Below are positions 16,173-25,894 of a stretch of DNA of 64,000 nt, piece by piece. The DNA lies in NCBI GenBank assembly GCA_047605865.1, contig JASGFC010000005.1, forward strand, positions 4,313 through 68,312, read 5' to 3'. The first letter of the stretch is position 1. Every line of letters starts with the position of its first letter. Below the pieces are notes generated by a model. The model ran no database searches. It saw only the letters and a program-made list of their open reading frames with translations, and was not told where the DNA came from. Origin of the DNA: JASGDC01 sp047605865. GTDB lineage: Bacteria > Actinomycetota > Actinomycetes > Actinomycetales > Micrococcaceae. The position numbers were made by a program, and so were the translations under genes.

Positions 16173-18860
16173 ATGAGTTCAAAAGTAGCAGAATCAAAAG
16201 AAGTATCTCGTTTATTGGTCATTGACGGACATTCTCTTGCCTTCAGAGCCTTCTTCGGTGTCCCTGTTGATAACTTTCAAACATCAACTGGCCAATATAC
16301 AAATGCTGTTCACGGTTTTACATCAATGCTCATTAACCTTATTCGTGATAAAAAACCAAGCCACCTTGCTGTTGCTTTTGATGAATCTGGGCCAACTTTT
16401 CGAACTAAAGAATACAGTGAATATAAAGCAGGACGTTCAGAAACTCCTGAAGAGTTCAAAGGTCAAATTGAACTTATTCGACAAGTTTTAGATGCAATGA
16501 ATGTTAAGCATCTGAGCCTTTCAGAGTATGAAGCTGATGATATTTTAGCTACCTGGTCTCAGCATGCTCAACAAGATGGGGTAGAAGTACTCATCGTCAG
16601 CGGTGATCGTGATACTTTTCAGTTAATCAATGACGATGTTAAGGTTCTCTATCCTCGAAAAGGTGTTTCAGACCTTATTGAACTTGATGCTGAAAGTGTT
16701 GAAGAAAAATATTTAGTAGCACCACAAGACTATCCAACGCTAGCAGCTCTTGTTGGTGAAAAAGCAGATAACTTGCCTGGCGTACCAAAAGTTGGACCAA
16801 AAACCGCTGCTAAATGGATTAAAGAATACGGAAGCTTTGAAAATATTATCAATCATGCAGCTGATATTAAAGGAAAAGTTGGCGAAGCTCTTCGTGAACA
16901 TCTTGATGATGTTAAACGAAATAAGAAACTCAATCACCTCATTACAGATCTAAAACTAGATACTGAATGGGAAGATTTAAAACTTGAAGACTTAAACAAA
17001 GAAAACATTGAAAAAGTTTTTGATTCTCTTGAGTTTAGAATGCTACGTACACGTTTGTACAAGGTTTATGATGAACTTGAGAAGTCTGAAGCTATTGAAG
17101 AATTCTCTGCAACTCTTCACGATGGCACCCTCAACGATGCTTTAAAACTAACGAAATCAAAACATTCATTAGTGCTCTTTCCAGAAGAAGGGCAAGCACT
17201 AGGTGTTGTTATTGCATCTGAAAACAAAGCTATCCCAATTTTCTTGACAGAACTTGGTAGTAAAGACAGCGAAAATCTAGCACAGTACTTCAATGATGAA
17301 ACCAAAAATAAACTGGTTTTCAACGCAAAAGCAAACATTCACCGATTACATGATCAAGGATACCCGCTACAGGGTTTCAAACGTGATTTGTATCTTGAAG
17401 CATACCTTGCTCATCCAGAACGTAGAGAGTATAAGTTCAAAGATCTAGTAGAGCAACTCGGCGGCGTTAAAATTTCTGATGCAGCTACTGAATCAGAATC
17501 TCAGTTGACTTTGGACCTTGATATGTCTGGCTCAGAAGAAAATAAAGATGAGGGTCAACATCTAGCAGCTACACTGGCACAAGGAATCTTCAAAGCTTTT
17601 AAAGGACTTGACGAGCAAAATCCTGATCCAAGTCGTAAAGAGCTTGTTTCTGATATTGAACTTCCACTCTCTCAAGTGTTGGCAGCTATGGAAATTAGAG
17701 GCATTGCTGTTTCTGAAAAAACATTACAGGAACTTGAAGATGAACTTTTAAAGCTTGCAGCCCAAGCTGAAGAAAATGCCAATTCTATGATTGCCGAACC
17801 AGTAAACCTTGCTTCTCCTAAACAGTTACAAAAAGTGCTTTTTGAAGAATTAAATCTACCCAAAACACGCAAAATCAAATCAGGATATTCTACAGATATT
17901 GAATCTCTAAAAGGTTTACTAGAACAAACACATCACGAATTTTTGATTAACTTAATGGCCTATCGTGATAACACAAAGCTAGCGCAGATAATTGCTGGAT
18001 TAAAAAAGGCTGTGGCTGAAGATGGACGTATTCATACGACCTTTGAACAAACAGTTGCAGCAACCGGCAGGTTATCTTCAAACAACCCTAACTTGCAGAA
18101 TATTCCAGTCAGAAGTGAAATGGGACGTCATATTCGTGGAGCTTTTATTGCTGGTCCCAACTATGATGAACTACTTACTGCAGATTATTCACAGATTGAG
18201 ATGCGCATCATGGCACATCTTTCTGGAGCAAAAGAACTCATTGAAGCTTTCAACAATGGTGAAGATTTACATAATTACGTAGGTGCCCAAATTTTTGGTG
18301 TTGAACCTGATGCCGTATCTGCTCAAATGCGAAGTAAGGTTAAGGCCATGTCCTACGGTCTTGCTTACGGATTAAGTTCATACGGGCTCTCTAAACAACT
18401 TGAAATTTCAGTAGATGAAGCACGAACTTTAATGAATGACTACTTCTCCCGTTTTGGTGAGGTCAGAGATTATTTAAAAGCTGTTGTTGACCAAGCACGT
18501 CAAGATGGCTATACAGAAACAATGTTAGGACGTAGACGCTATATTCCTGATTTAACCAGCGATAATTATCAATTACGTCAAATGGCTGAAAGGGCAGCCC
18601 TCAACGCGCCAATTCAAGGTTCAGCAGCAGACATCATTAAAATCGCAATGATTGAAGTAGAAAGAAAGCTTCAAGAAGCTGACTTAAAGTCGCAACTTCT
18701 TTTACAAATTCACGATGAGCTCATTCTAGAAATTACTGAAGAAGAAAAAGAACAAGTTACTGAAATTGTTAAAACAGCAATGTCTGAAGCTGTTGAACTT
18801 TCAGTACCCCTTGATGTGAACGTTGGCTATGGTAAAAACTGGAATGAAGCAGCGCATTAA
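16173..18860 (+). CDS. polA: DNA polymerase I
   Basis: 895 residues, three-domain organisation. The 5'-3' nuclease domain (about 1-310) has LLVIDGHSLAFRAFFGVP, SEYEADDILATW, VSGDRDTFQLI and the helix-hairpin-helix GVPKVGPKTAAKW. The middle 3'-5' exonuclease-like region lacks the DxE active-site motif and should be inactive, as in other actinobacteria. The polymerase domain has GRLSSNNPNLQNIPVR, motif A LTADYSQIEMRIMAHLSG, the O-helix RSKVKAMSYGLAYGLSSYG and motif C LQIHDELILE. It removes RNA primers and fills gaps. The ATG lies directly after an AT-rich TATAGT with no ribosome-binding site, so the message may be leaderless. Confidence 0.97.
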   Translation: MSSKVAESKEVSRLLVIDGHSLAFRAFFGVPVDNFQTSTGQYTNAVHGFTSMLINLIRDKKPSHLAVAFDESGPTFRTKEYSEYKAGRSETPEEFKGQIELIRQVLDAMNVKHLSLSEYEADDILATWSQHAQQDGVEVLIVSGDRDTFQLINDDVKVLYPRKGVSDLIELDAESVEEKYLVAPQDYPTLAALVGEKADNLPGVPKVGPKTAAKWIKEYGSFENIINHAADIKGKVGEALREHLDDVKRNKKLNHLITDLKLDTEWEDLKLEDLNKENIEKVFDSLEFRMLRTRLYKVYDELEKSEAIEEFSATLHDGTLNDALKLTKSKHSLVLFPEEGQALGVVIASENKAIPIFLTELGSKDSENLAQYFNDETKNKLVFNAKANIHRLHDQGYPLQGFKRDLYLEAYLAHPERREYKFKDLVEQLGGVKISDAATESESQLTLDLDMSGSEENKDEGQHLAATLAQGIFKAFKGLDEQNPDPSRKELVSDIELPLSQVLAAMEIRGIAVSEKTLQELEDELLKLAAQAEENANSMIAEPVNLASPKQLQKVLFEELNLPKTRKIKSGYSTDIESLKGLLEQTHHEFLINLMAYRDNTKLAQIIAGLKKAVAEDGRIHTTFEQTVAATGRLSSNNPNLQNIPVRSEMGRHIRGAFIAGPNYDELLTADYSQIEMRIMAHLSGAKELIEAFNNGEDLHNYVGAQIFGVEPDAVSAQMRSKVKAMSYGLAYGLSSYGLSKQLEISVDEARTLMNDYFSRFGEVRDYLKAVVDQARQDGYTETMLGRRRYIPDLTSDNYQLRQMAERAALNAPIQGSAADIIKIAMIEVERKLQEADLKSQLLLQIHDELILEITEEEKEQVTEIVKTAMSEAVELSVPLDVNVGYGKNWNEAAH

Positions 18861-18970
18861 TTTTATCTGACTGTTAGTCAATACTAAGCTCTTATCAACA
18901 CAGTGATACTATGTAGAAGAATATTTCTAGCTTAAATACTTTTCCTTACGTTACTGAGAGGCAAAATTCT

Positions 18971-19804
18971 ATGGAGTGGTGGCATGCGGTCCTGTTCGGC
19001 ATTATCGAAGGTGTAACTGAGTTCCTACCTATTTCAAGTACTGGGCATTTAACAATCTTTGAAAAGTTATTTGGTTACAAACTAGATGATCCAAGCGTTA
19101 CTGCTTTCACTGCCATTATTCAATCCGGTGCTGTTTTAGCAACGCTGTTGTATTTACGCAAAGATATTTGGCGTGTTGGTACTGCATGGTTCAAAGGTTT
19201 AGTTGATAGAAAAGATCGCAATAGTGATTACAGATTTGGCTGGGCTGTCATCCTTGGTTCAATTCCTATTGCTATAGTTGGACTCTTGTTTAAAGACGAA
19301 ATTGAAGGTGTTTTACGAAGCTTGTGGGTTGTAGCTGCAGCACTAATCCTCTGGAGTGGTGTGATGTGGTATGCAGATAGTCATGCTCCACAAACACGTC
19401 ACGAACAAGATACTACGTGGAAAGATACTTTAATTATCGGTACTGTGCAGTGTATGTCACTTATTCCAGGCATTTCACGCTCAGGTGCAACAATGTCAGC
19501 AGGTCTGCTCCGTGGTTTTGATCGTGTGACAGTTACACGTCTTTCATTCTTTTTAAGTATTCCGGCTCTCTTAGCTGCCACGGTATTACAAATCGTGACA
19601 GAGTATCAGAATATTTCCGGTGGTGTAGGTTGGGGGCCAACCATCACTGCTACTGTTGTGTCTTTTGTAGTTGCCTATTTCACTGTGGATTGGCTCTTAA
19701 AATTCATTGCCAGGCACAATTACTCTATTTTCATTTGGTATCGTTTAGCACTTGGTACAGTCTTAATAGCCTTGCTATCAACAGGAGTTCTTAGCCCTGT
19801 ATAA
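18971..19804 (+). CDS. uppP: Undecaprenyl-diphosphatase
   Basis: 277 residues, integral membrane protein of the UppP/BacA family. It dephosphorylates undecaprenyl pyrophosphate to recycle the lipid carrier for cell-wall synthesis. The two family motifs are seen: EGVTEFLPISSTGHL near the N-terminus with the catalytic Glu residues, and IPGISRSGATMSAGLLRG at about 164-181. About eight helices. The ribosome-binding site is gagagg 10 bases upstream. Overproduction of such proteins is linked to bacitracin resistance. Confidence 0.95.
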   Translation: MEWWHAVLFGIIEGVTEFLPISSTGHLTIFEKLFGYKLDDPSVTAFTAIIQSGAVLATLLYLRKDIWRVGTAWFKGLVDRKDRNSDYRFGWAVILGSIPIAIVGLLFKDEIEGVLRSLWVVAAALILWSGVMWYADSHAPQTRHEQDTTWKDTLIIGTVQCMSLIPGISRSGATMSAGLLRGFDRVTVTRLSFFLSIPALLAATVLQIVTEYQNISGGVGWGPTITATVVSFVVAYFTVDWLLKFIARHNYSIFIWYRLALGTVLIALLSTGVLSPV

Positions 19805-19902
19805 AACTGATGTGAAAATTTTAGAAGATTTTCCCTTCAACTATCTCTTGTACGTGTGTGAGAGCTAGATATTTGCTTTCCAGTACGTTAGAATAAACGA
19901 GG

Positions 19903-19928
19903 AAGTTATTGCCTATAGGTAATAACTT
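19903..19928 (+). promoter_or_regulatory. Hairpin in the rpsD leader
   Basis: AAGTTATTGCC pairs with GGTAATAACTT (11 bp, one G-U) around a TATA loop, followed by TTTAC. A candidate -10 (TAGAAT, 19889-19894) sits just upstream, so the hairpin would be at the very 5' end of the rpsD message. S4 represses its own synthesis in E. coli and Bacillus through leader RNA structure; a similar role here is inference. Confidence 0.45.
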
Positions 19929-19963
19929 TTACTTAATGATTATAAATACTACGGAAGGACAAC

Positions 19964-20590
19964 GTGTCTAATTCAACACGTGCTCGACGCCAAGTTCGAG
20001 CATCCAGGGCTCTAGGCCTTGCTTTGACTCCTAAAGCGGCTAAATATTTCGAACGCCGCCCTTACGCACCAGGTCAACATGGCCGTTCACGTCGTAAGAC
20101 AGATTCAGACTATGCAGTACGTTTACGCGAAAAACAACGTCTTCGCGCCCAGTACGGTATCCGCGAGAAACAATTAGCTCGCACTTTTGAAGAGGCTCGT
20201 AAGACTTCTGGTCTTACTGGTGAGAACCTTATTGAACTTTTAGAAATGCGTCTTGACGCACTAGTACTTCGTTCAGGTTTTGCTCGCACTATTGCACAAG
20301 CTCGTCAGATGGTAGTTCATCGTCACATTCTTGTTGATGGTCAGCGTGTAGATCGCCCTTCTTTCCGCGTTAAAGAAGGTCAAATGATTCATGTTCACGA
20401 ACGCAGTGAAAAAATGACTCCATTCCAGGTAGCAGCTACTGGTGCACATCAAGATGTGCTTCCAGATGTTCCTGAGTACCTCAACGTTGATCTTGAGAAG
20501 TTGCAGGCAACTCTTACACGCCGCCCAAAGCGTTCAGAAGTTCCAGTAACTTGTGAAGAAAACCTCGTGGTAGAGTACTACGCACGTTAA
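19964..20590 (+). CDS. rpsD: 30S ribosomal protein S4
   Basis: 208 residues from a GTG with acggaaggac as ribosome-binding site. S4 is a primary 16S rRNA-binding protein. RRPYAPGQHGRSRRK near the N-terminus and the S4 RNA-binding domain MRLDALVLRSGFARTIAQAR, HRHILVDGQRVDRPSFRV are clear. It is the zinc-free form, since the N-terminal cysteines are missing. As in other Micrococcales the gene stands alone next to alaS instead of in the alpha operon. A strong terminator follows. Confidence 0.97.
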   Translation: MSNSTRARRQVRASRALGLALTPKAAKYFERRPYAPGQHGRSRRKTDSDYAVRLREKQRLRAQYGIREKQLARTFEEARKTSGLTGENLIELLEMRLDALVLRSGFARTIAQARQMVVHRHILVDGQRVDRPSFRVKEGQMIHVHERSEKMTPFQVAATGAHQDVLPDVPEYLNVDLEKLQATLTRRPKRSEVPVTCEENLVVEYYAR

Positions 20591-20611
20591 GATATCGTAT
20601 ACAAAACCACC

Positions 20612-20645
20612 AAGGGAGAAAGCAATTTGGCTTTCTCCCTTTTTT
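20612..20645 (+). terminator. Intrinsic terminator of rpsD
   Basis: A perfect 12-bp stem (AAGGGAGAAAGC with GCTTTCTCCCTT), 6-base loop, and a run of six T at the end. It is 21 bases after the rpsD stop. Confidence 0.93.
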
Positions 20646-20770
20646 AATTCCAATAATTTTAAGCACCATAGTACTTAATGAGAAAAGCGCGAAGATTTAT
20701 ATCTAGGCACCTACTTTATCTTGTTGTGAAAGTGAGTGCGTTAAACTAAAAAGTGACGAAAGGTTTCTCC

Positions 20771-20971
20771 ATGAAAAAACTCTTAATGACTATGCTTGGA
20801 GCAGCAGCAGCTTATGTTGCAGTAGATGCTAATAAACAAGACCTAACTGGTCAGAAAAAAGGCTATAATGCTGCTCTTACTAACGCTACAGATAAGGTTC
20901 GTGCTTTTGCTACTGATTTTAAAAAAGGTATGGATCAGAAAAACGCTCAACTAGACAAAGATAGATATTAA
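20771..20971 (+). CDS. Small DUF6167-like protein
   Basis: 66 residues from ATG 20771, which has gaaagg 7 bases upstream. An in-frame GTG at 20753 would add MTKGFS and lies only 5 bases after a -10-like TAAACT, so a leaderless longer form cannot be excluded. An N-terminal hydrophobic segment (LLMTMLGAAAAYVAV) is followed by a charged helix ending AFATDFKKGMDQKNAQLDKD. The position between rpsD and alaS and the C-terminal F-x-x-D-x-x-x-GM pattern agree with the small DUF6167 proteins of Micrococcales. Function unknown; probably anchored in the membrane by one helix. Confidence 0.72.
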   Translation: MKKLLMTMLGAAAAYVAVDANKQDLTGQKKGYNAALTNATDKVRAFATDFKKGMDQKNAQLDKDRY

Positions 20972-21021
20972 AATAGTTACTTCATCCTGTTTCAACGTAC
21001 TCAATAAAGGAATTCTTCTCA

Positions 21022-23700
21022 ATGAAATCACATGAAATTAAAAAACGCTGGTTAGACTTTTTTGAATCAAAAGGGCATACTATTGTCCCTTCAGCATCTT
21101 TGGTTTCTCAAGATCCCGCGCTCCTCTTTACTGTAGCGGGTATGGTTCCATTCATCCCTTATATGACGGGGCAGAAGAAAGCACCTTTTAAACGTGCTGC
21201 AACCATTCAAAAATGTATTCGTACGCTTGATATTGAAGAAGTTGGAAAGACGGCACGCCACGGAACCTTTTTCCAGATGAATGGTAACTTCTCTTTTGGT
21301 GATTACTTTAAAGAAGATGCCATTAAATTTGCTTGGGAACTTTTAACAAACTCCGTTGAAGAAGGCGGCTATGGTCTGCCTCCAGAAAAGCTTTGGGTTA
21401 CTATCTATGAAAAAGATGAAGAAGCACTTAAGGCCTGGTTAAAACATTCAACCGTCCCTGAAGAACGCATCGAAAAGCTACCTATGGCTGAAAACTTTTG
21501 GTCAACAGGTCAACCTGGACCAGCAGGTCCTTGTTCAGAAATCTTTTATGATCGTGGTGCTGAATACGGTGAAGGTAGCGGGCCAAGTTCTAATGAAGAT
21601 CGCTATCTTGAAATCTGGAACTTGGTTTTCATGCAATATCAACGTGGTGAATATAAAGGTCAAGGCGACCCTAAAGATAGTTTCGATCTTTTAGGTGATT
21701 TACCACAGAAAAATATTGATACTGGTCTTGGCTGTGAACGTCTAGCATTTTTACTCCAAGGTGTTGACAACTTCTACGAAATTGATGAAGTATACCCAGT
21801 TCTAGCAAAAGCATCGGAAATTTCTGGTGTTAAATATCAACGCACTGAAGGAAAAGATGTTCTTGATTCTGATGTAAAACTTCGTGTAGTAGCAGACCAC
21901 GTCAGGTCAGCACTCATGCTCATTAGTGACGGAGTTAAACCATCAAATGAAGGCCGAGGTTATGTTTTGCGTCGCTTATTACGTCGTGTTATTCGTTCCA
22001 TGCGCCTTCTTGGAGTCAATAAACCAGTTTTACCTGAGCTCTTTCCAGTTTCCATGGAAGCTATGAAAGCTTCCTACCCAGAACTTGAAGAAAACTTTGA
22101 CAGCATATCAGCAATTGCATATAAAGAAGAAAAAGTTTTCTTACGCACCATTGCCGCAGGAAGCACAATTCTTGATGATGCTTTAACTCAAGCAAAACAA
22201 ACCGGCAAACCATTAAGCGCAGAACAAACCTTCACTTTGCACGATACTTATGGCTTCCCTTTGGATTTAACACTTGAAGCGGCGCAAGATGCAGGCTTAG
22301 ATGTTGACCAAGAAGGTTTTAAGCAACTAATGCAAGAGCAAAAAGATCGTGCTCGAAAGGATGCGCAATCTAAAAAAACTGGGCATGCTGATCTTGGTAT
22401 CTTTGAAAAAATTAAAGAACGAGGAGAATCTGAGTTCAAAGGCTATCAAACCCTTGATACAGATTCAAATGTTAAAGCTTTGCTGGTCGATGGTAAAGAA
22501 GTTGATGCTGTTGAAGAAGGTCAAAGAGTTCAACTAGTTCTTGATCAAACACCTTTTTATGCTGAGTCAGGTGGACAGGCAGCTGACCATGGACTCATCA
22601 TTGGAGACGGATTAGAACTTGCTGTATCTGATGTACAAAGGCCGGTTAAAGGTCTTATCGTGCACGATGCTGTTGTTAAAAAAGGTGAGCTAGAAAATGG
22701 TAAAACCGTCCACGCTAAAGTTGATCCAGAGTGGCGTCTAGAAGCTAGGCAAGCTCATTCTGGTACCCACATCATCCATGCGGCTCTTCGTGAAATCCTA
22801 GGTCCTGATGCTACTCAGTCTGGTTCATTTAACAAACCAGGATACTTAAGACTAGACTATAAGTGGTCTGATCCTTTGAGTGAAGCAACAAAGAGCGAAC
22901 TTGAAGATGTTTCGAACAAAGCAATTCGTAACGATCTAAAAGTTTGGGACGAATACATGAGCATGCAAGAAGCTGAAGAAAAAGGTGCCCTAGCCCTCTT
23001 TGGCGAAACTTATGATGATACAGTTCGTGTTGTTACCATTGGTGGACCTTGGTCTATTGAACTTTGTGGTGGAACGCACGTAGATCATTCATCTCAAGTA
23101 GGTTCTCTAGCTATTACTTCTGAAAGTTCCGTTGGTTCTGGCGCCCGCCGTCTTGAAGCTTTCGTGGGCTTGAATGCTTTTCAACATTTAGCGCAAGAAC
23201 GTTCAATTTTGCATCAAATCACTCAAATGATGAAAACTAAACCTGAAAATCTTGAGGAAAATATTGCTCAGATGATGGAAAAGCTTAAAGCTTCTGAAAA
23301 AGAACTTGCAAGCTATCGTCAGCAAAATATTGCTCAGCAAGCTAAAAAAGTTGCTCAACAAGCTCAAACAGTTGGAGATTATAAGCTTGTTTGTTACAAC
23401 CTTGGTGAAGCTGGTACTGGAAATGCAAGTAGAGATCTTGCTAACAACCTCCGTGATGAACTCGCTAGCGAAGCTGCTGTTATTGCTATTACAGCCGTCA
23501 ATAAAGGACGCCCTTCCATTGTGATTACCACAACAGAGAAAGCACGTGAATCAGGTGCTAAGGCAGGTCAATTAGTGCGCAGTGCAGCCAGCGAATTAGG
23601 TGGTAAAGGTGGTGGCCGCGATGATATGGCGCAAGGCGGCGGTACAGATGTCAATGCAATTGATACAGCTTTTCAAACTATCAAAGAAAATTTACGTTAA
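21022..23700 (+). CDS. alaS: Alanine--tRNA ligase
   Basis: 892 residues, full length. Catalytic core motifs are RWLDFFESKGHTIVPSASLV at the start, FTVAGMVPF, RTLDIEEVGKTARHGTFFQM and GLGCERLAFLLQG. The editing domain has the zinc-binding HSGTHIIHAALR and CGGTHVDHSSQVG. The C-terminal domain has coiled coil and ends with GGKGGGRDDMAQGGG. It charges tRNA-Ala and clears mischarged Ser/Gly. The ribosome-binding site is aaaggaa, 9 bases upstream. ruvX begins 3 bases after the stop. Confidence 0.97.
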   Translation: MKSHEIKKRWLDFFESKGHTIVPSASLVSQDPALLFTVAGMVPFIPYMTGQKKAPFKRAATIQKCIRTLDIEEVGKTARHGTFFQMNGNFSFGDYFKEDAIKFAWELLTNSVEEGGYGLPPEKLWVTIYEKDEEALKAWLKHSTVPEERIEKLPMAENFWSTGQPGPAGPCSEIFYDRGAEYGEGSGPSSNEDRYLEIWNLVFMQYQRGEYKGQGDPKDSFDLLGDLPQKNIDTGLGCERLAFLLQGVDNFYEIDEVYPVLAKASEISGVKYQRTEGKDVLDSDVKLRVVADHVRSALMLISDGVKPSNEGRGYVLRRLLRRVIRSMRLLGVNKPVLPELFPVSMEAMKASYPELEENFDSISAIAYKEEKVFLRTIAAGSTILDDALTQAKQTGKPLSAEQTFTLHDTYGFPLDLTLEAAQDAGLDVDQEGFKQLMQEQKDRARKDAQSKKTGHADLGIFEKIKERGESEFKGYQTLDTDSNVKALLVDGKEVDAVEEGQRVQLVLDQTPFYAESGGQAADHGLIIGDGLELAVSDVQRPVKGLIVHDAVVKKGELENGKTVHAKVDPEWRLEARQAHSGTHIIHAALREILGPDATQSGSFNKPGYLRLDYKWSDPLSEATKSELEDVSNKAIRNDLKVWDEYMSMQEAEEKGALALFGETYDDTVRVVTIGGPWSIELCGGTHVDHSSQVGSLAITSESSVGSGARRLEAFVGLNAFQHLAQERSILHQITQMMKTKPENLEENIAQMMEKLKASEKELASYRQQNIAQQAKKVAQQAQTVGDYKLVCYNLGEAGTGNASRDLANNLRDELASEAAVIAITAVNKGRPSIVITTTEKARESGAKAGQLVRSAASELGGKGGGRDDMAQGGGTDVNAIDTAFQTIKENLR

Positions 23701-23703
23701 TTT

Positions 23704-24192
23704 ATGCGTATCGGTGTAAGGCTTGCTGTTGATGTAGGACAAGTAAGGGTAGGAGTAGCCAAATCTGATGCCATGGGTATTTTGGCTTCACCTGTCAAAA
23801 CTCTTCTCCGTGATGAGCTTGAAAATACTGACATTCACGAACTTGTTGACATTGCTGAAGAACTACAAGCAATAGAGATTATCTTTGGTTTTCCAAAGTT
23901 ATTGTCAGGAAAAGAAGGTAATTCTGCGAAATTTTCACAAGAATATGCTACATTAGTAGCTTGTAAGCTTCCCCAAGTTTCTGTCCGACTAGTAGATGAA
24001 AGGTTAAGCACTGTAAGAGCACATGAAACTTTGCGTGAAAATGGTATTAAAACCATTAAACACCGTAAAGTTATAGATCAAGTAGCCGCAGTAGATATCC
24101 TTCAACATGCACTCGATATGGAAAGAAACACAGCCAAACTACCTGGCAAAGAAGTACAGTGTAGGGAAAGTAACAAGGAGCAAACTTCATGA
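23704..24192 (+). CDS. ruvX: Putative pre-16S rRNA nuclease / Holliday junction resolvase-like protein YqgF
   Basis: 162 residues, RNase H-like fold. The N-terminal LAVDVGQVRVGVAKSD holds the first catalytic Asp, FGFPKLLSGKEG is the middle motif and VRLVDERLSTVRAHE carries the conserved Glu. A later Asp is in KVIDQVAAVDILQHALD. YqgF has been linked to 5' end maturation of 16S rRNA. It lies between alaS and mltG, as is usual in Actinobacteria, and overlaps mltG by 4 bases. Confidence 0.92.
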   Translation: MRIGVRLAVDVGQVRVGVAKSDAMGILASPVKTLLRDELENTDIHELVDIAEELQAIEIIFGFPKLLSGKEGNSAKFSQEYATLVACKLPQVSVRLVDERLSTVRAHETLRENGIKTIKHRKVIDQVAAVDILQHALDMERNTAKLPGKEVQCRESNKEQTS

Positions 24193-25883
24193 CAACAAAT
24201 GATGGTTTGAATAATCAGAATAGCTCAGAGGATGCACGTTTTAATCAACTGCTCTTCAATCAAAAAGCTGCCGGAACATCAAAAGTACCGGCTCCAACAT
24301 CTGGTTATATTGAAGAAGTTGTCATTGATGAATCAGGTAATCCACTTAAGATTTATTCCAAAGATGGCATAAACTTTGTTGATGCTCAAGGTCATGCAGT
24401 TGATTTTGCTGACGAAGTACAACAAACACAAGTCAGCCAACAGCCTCGCACCTCTCCATCAAGGCGCTCTCAAGCACCTCAAAATCCTGCTAAACCACGT
24501 CGCTCAACACAAAAAGCACCTCAAAATCCTGCCGCCCAAGGAAAGACTTTACAACAAGAAACTCCAAACAACGTTGTTTATGAACGAGTCACCTCAAAAA
24601 CTGAACATGATATACACGCTCCAACTAGAGCATTGCCTAAAGTAAATCTTGTTAATTCTGCTGGACAAACTACCCAGACCCAGACACAAGCCAATGCTGA
24701 AAATCATCTTGATACTGATACATTAACTGCAGATCGCGATGACGAATTCACTTTAGATGAGACTCCTTTTAAAGAAGTAATTGCAACTAATCCTAAAGTA
24801 CATTCTCGTAAGTTCTTGTACGCTGGCATTGGTATTTTAGTAGCAGCTATTTCTGGCTTGTTATGGATTTTCTTGCCACACTTTTTCAAACAAGATCCTT
24901 ACTACGCAGAATATCCTGGCCCAGGTTCTGGAACAGTAAGTATTACCGTCCAAAAAGGTGCAACTGGTAACGATATCGCAAATGCACTTGTTCAAAATGG
25001 TGTCATTAAAGCTCAAGGAAATTTCTTGAATGAATACGCTGCAGATAAAAACTCTGCAAGTATCAACCCAGGCGAGTATGACTTTAAAAAGGGCATGAAA
25101 TCATCTGATGCCCTTGCTGTCTTAACAGATCCTATCAAGAATGCTGAAAATAGCGTATCAATCGCTATTAACTCTGGTTACACTCAAAGTGATGTCTTTG
25201 ATGCCCTCGTTAAAGGTATGAATTACAATAAGTCAGATTTGGAAGAATTAGCCAAAAAACCTACAGACTTCGGTCTTCCATCTCAAGCTCCAAACCTTGA
25301 AGGTTACCTTGCGCCACATCTTTACGTCTTTGATAAAGATACTAAGCCTAAGGATGCAATCCAACAGATGGTAGATCGTCAGAAACAGATTTTGACTGAA
25401 GCTGGTGTTACTGACGCAAACCAACAATTTAAGACACTCATCATGGCATCACTTGCACAAAAAGAAGGTACCAAAGATGATTACGCTAAGATTGTTGGTA
25501 TCCTTAACAATCGTCTCAAGCCTGACAACACCGAATCTTACGGTGCATTGCAACTAGACTCAACTGTTGGTTATGGTCTTGGCCAGATTAACATCTCTAC
25601 AACAGATGAACAGCGCGCCGATGCTTCTAACAAGTACAACACTTATGCAAACAAAGGCTTGCCGATTGGTCCTATTGATAGCCCTTCTCCAGATGCTATC
25701 AACGCGGCAATCCATCCTGAACAAACAGATTACTACTACTGGGTTACTGTAAACCCTGACACTGGTGAAACTAAATTCGCAAAGACTCTTGAAGAGCATA
25801 ACCAGTATGTAGAAGAGTTCAACCAGTGGTGTACTGCTAACGCTGACAAGTGTCAACCAGCAGATACAACATCAAGTAACTAA
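24189..25883 (+). CDS. mltG: Endolytic murein transglycosylase MltG (YceG-like)
   Basis: 564 residues. A long, Pro/Gln/Ser-rich cytoplasmic N-terminal region (1-205) is followed by one membrane helix (about 211-231) and the extracellular YceG-like domain (about 250-550). The catalytic Glu is in MASLAQKEGTKDDY, with VGILNNRLKPDN and ALQLDSTVGYGLGQ downstream and GLPIGPIDSPSPDAINAAIH near the end, all typical. MltG cuts nascent glycan strands and sets their length. The long disordered cytoplasmic part is usual in actinobacterial homologues. aroE follows after 11 bases. Confidence 0.93.
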   Translation: MTTNDGLNNQNSSEDARFNQLLFNQKAAGTSKVPAPTSGYIEEVVIDESGNPLKIYSKDGINFVDAQGHAVDFADEVQQTQVSQQPRTSPSRRSQAPQNPAKPRRSTQKAPQNPAAQGKTLQQETPNNVVYERVTSKTEHDIHAPTRALPKVNLVNSAGQTTQTQTQANAENHLDTDTLTADRDDEFTLDETPFKEVIATNPKVHSRKFLYAGIGILVAAISGLLWIFLPHFFKQDPYYAEYPGPGSGTVSITVQKGATGNDIANALVQNGVIKAQGNFLNEYAADKNSASINPGEYDFKKGMKSSDALAVLTDPIKNAENSVSIAINSGYTQSDVFDALVKGMNYNKSDLEELAKKPTDFGLPSQAPNLEGYLAPHLYVFDKDTKPKDAIQQMVDRQKQILTEAGVTDANQQFKTLIMASLAQKEGTKDDYAKIVGILNNRLKPDNTESYGALQLDSTVGYGLGQINISTTDEQRADASNKYNTYANKGLPIGPIDSPSPDAINAAIHPEQTDYYYWVTVNPDTGETKFAKTLEEHNQYVEEFNQWCTANADKCQPADTTSSN

Positions 25884-25894
25884 CGGAGAGATTC

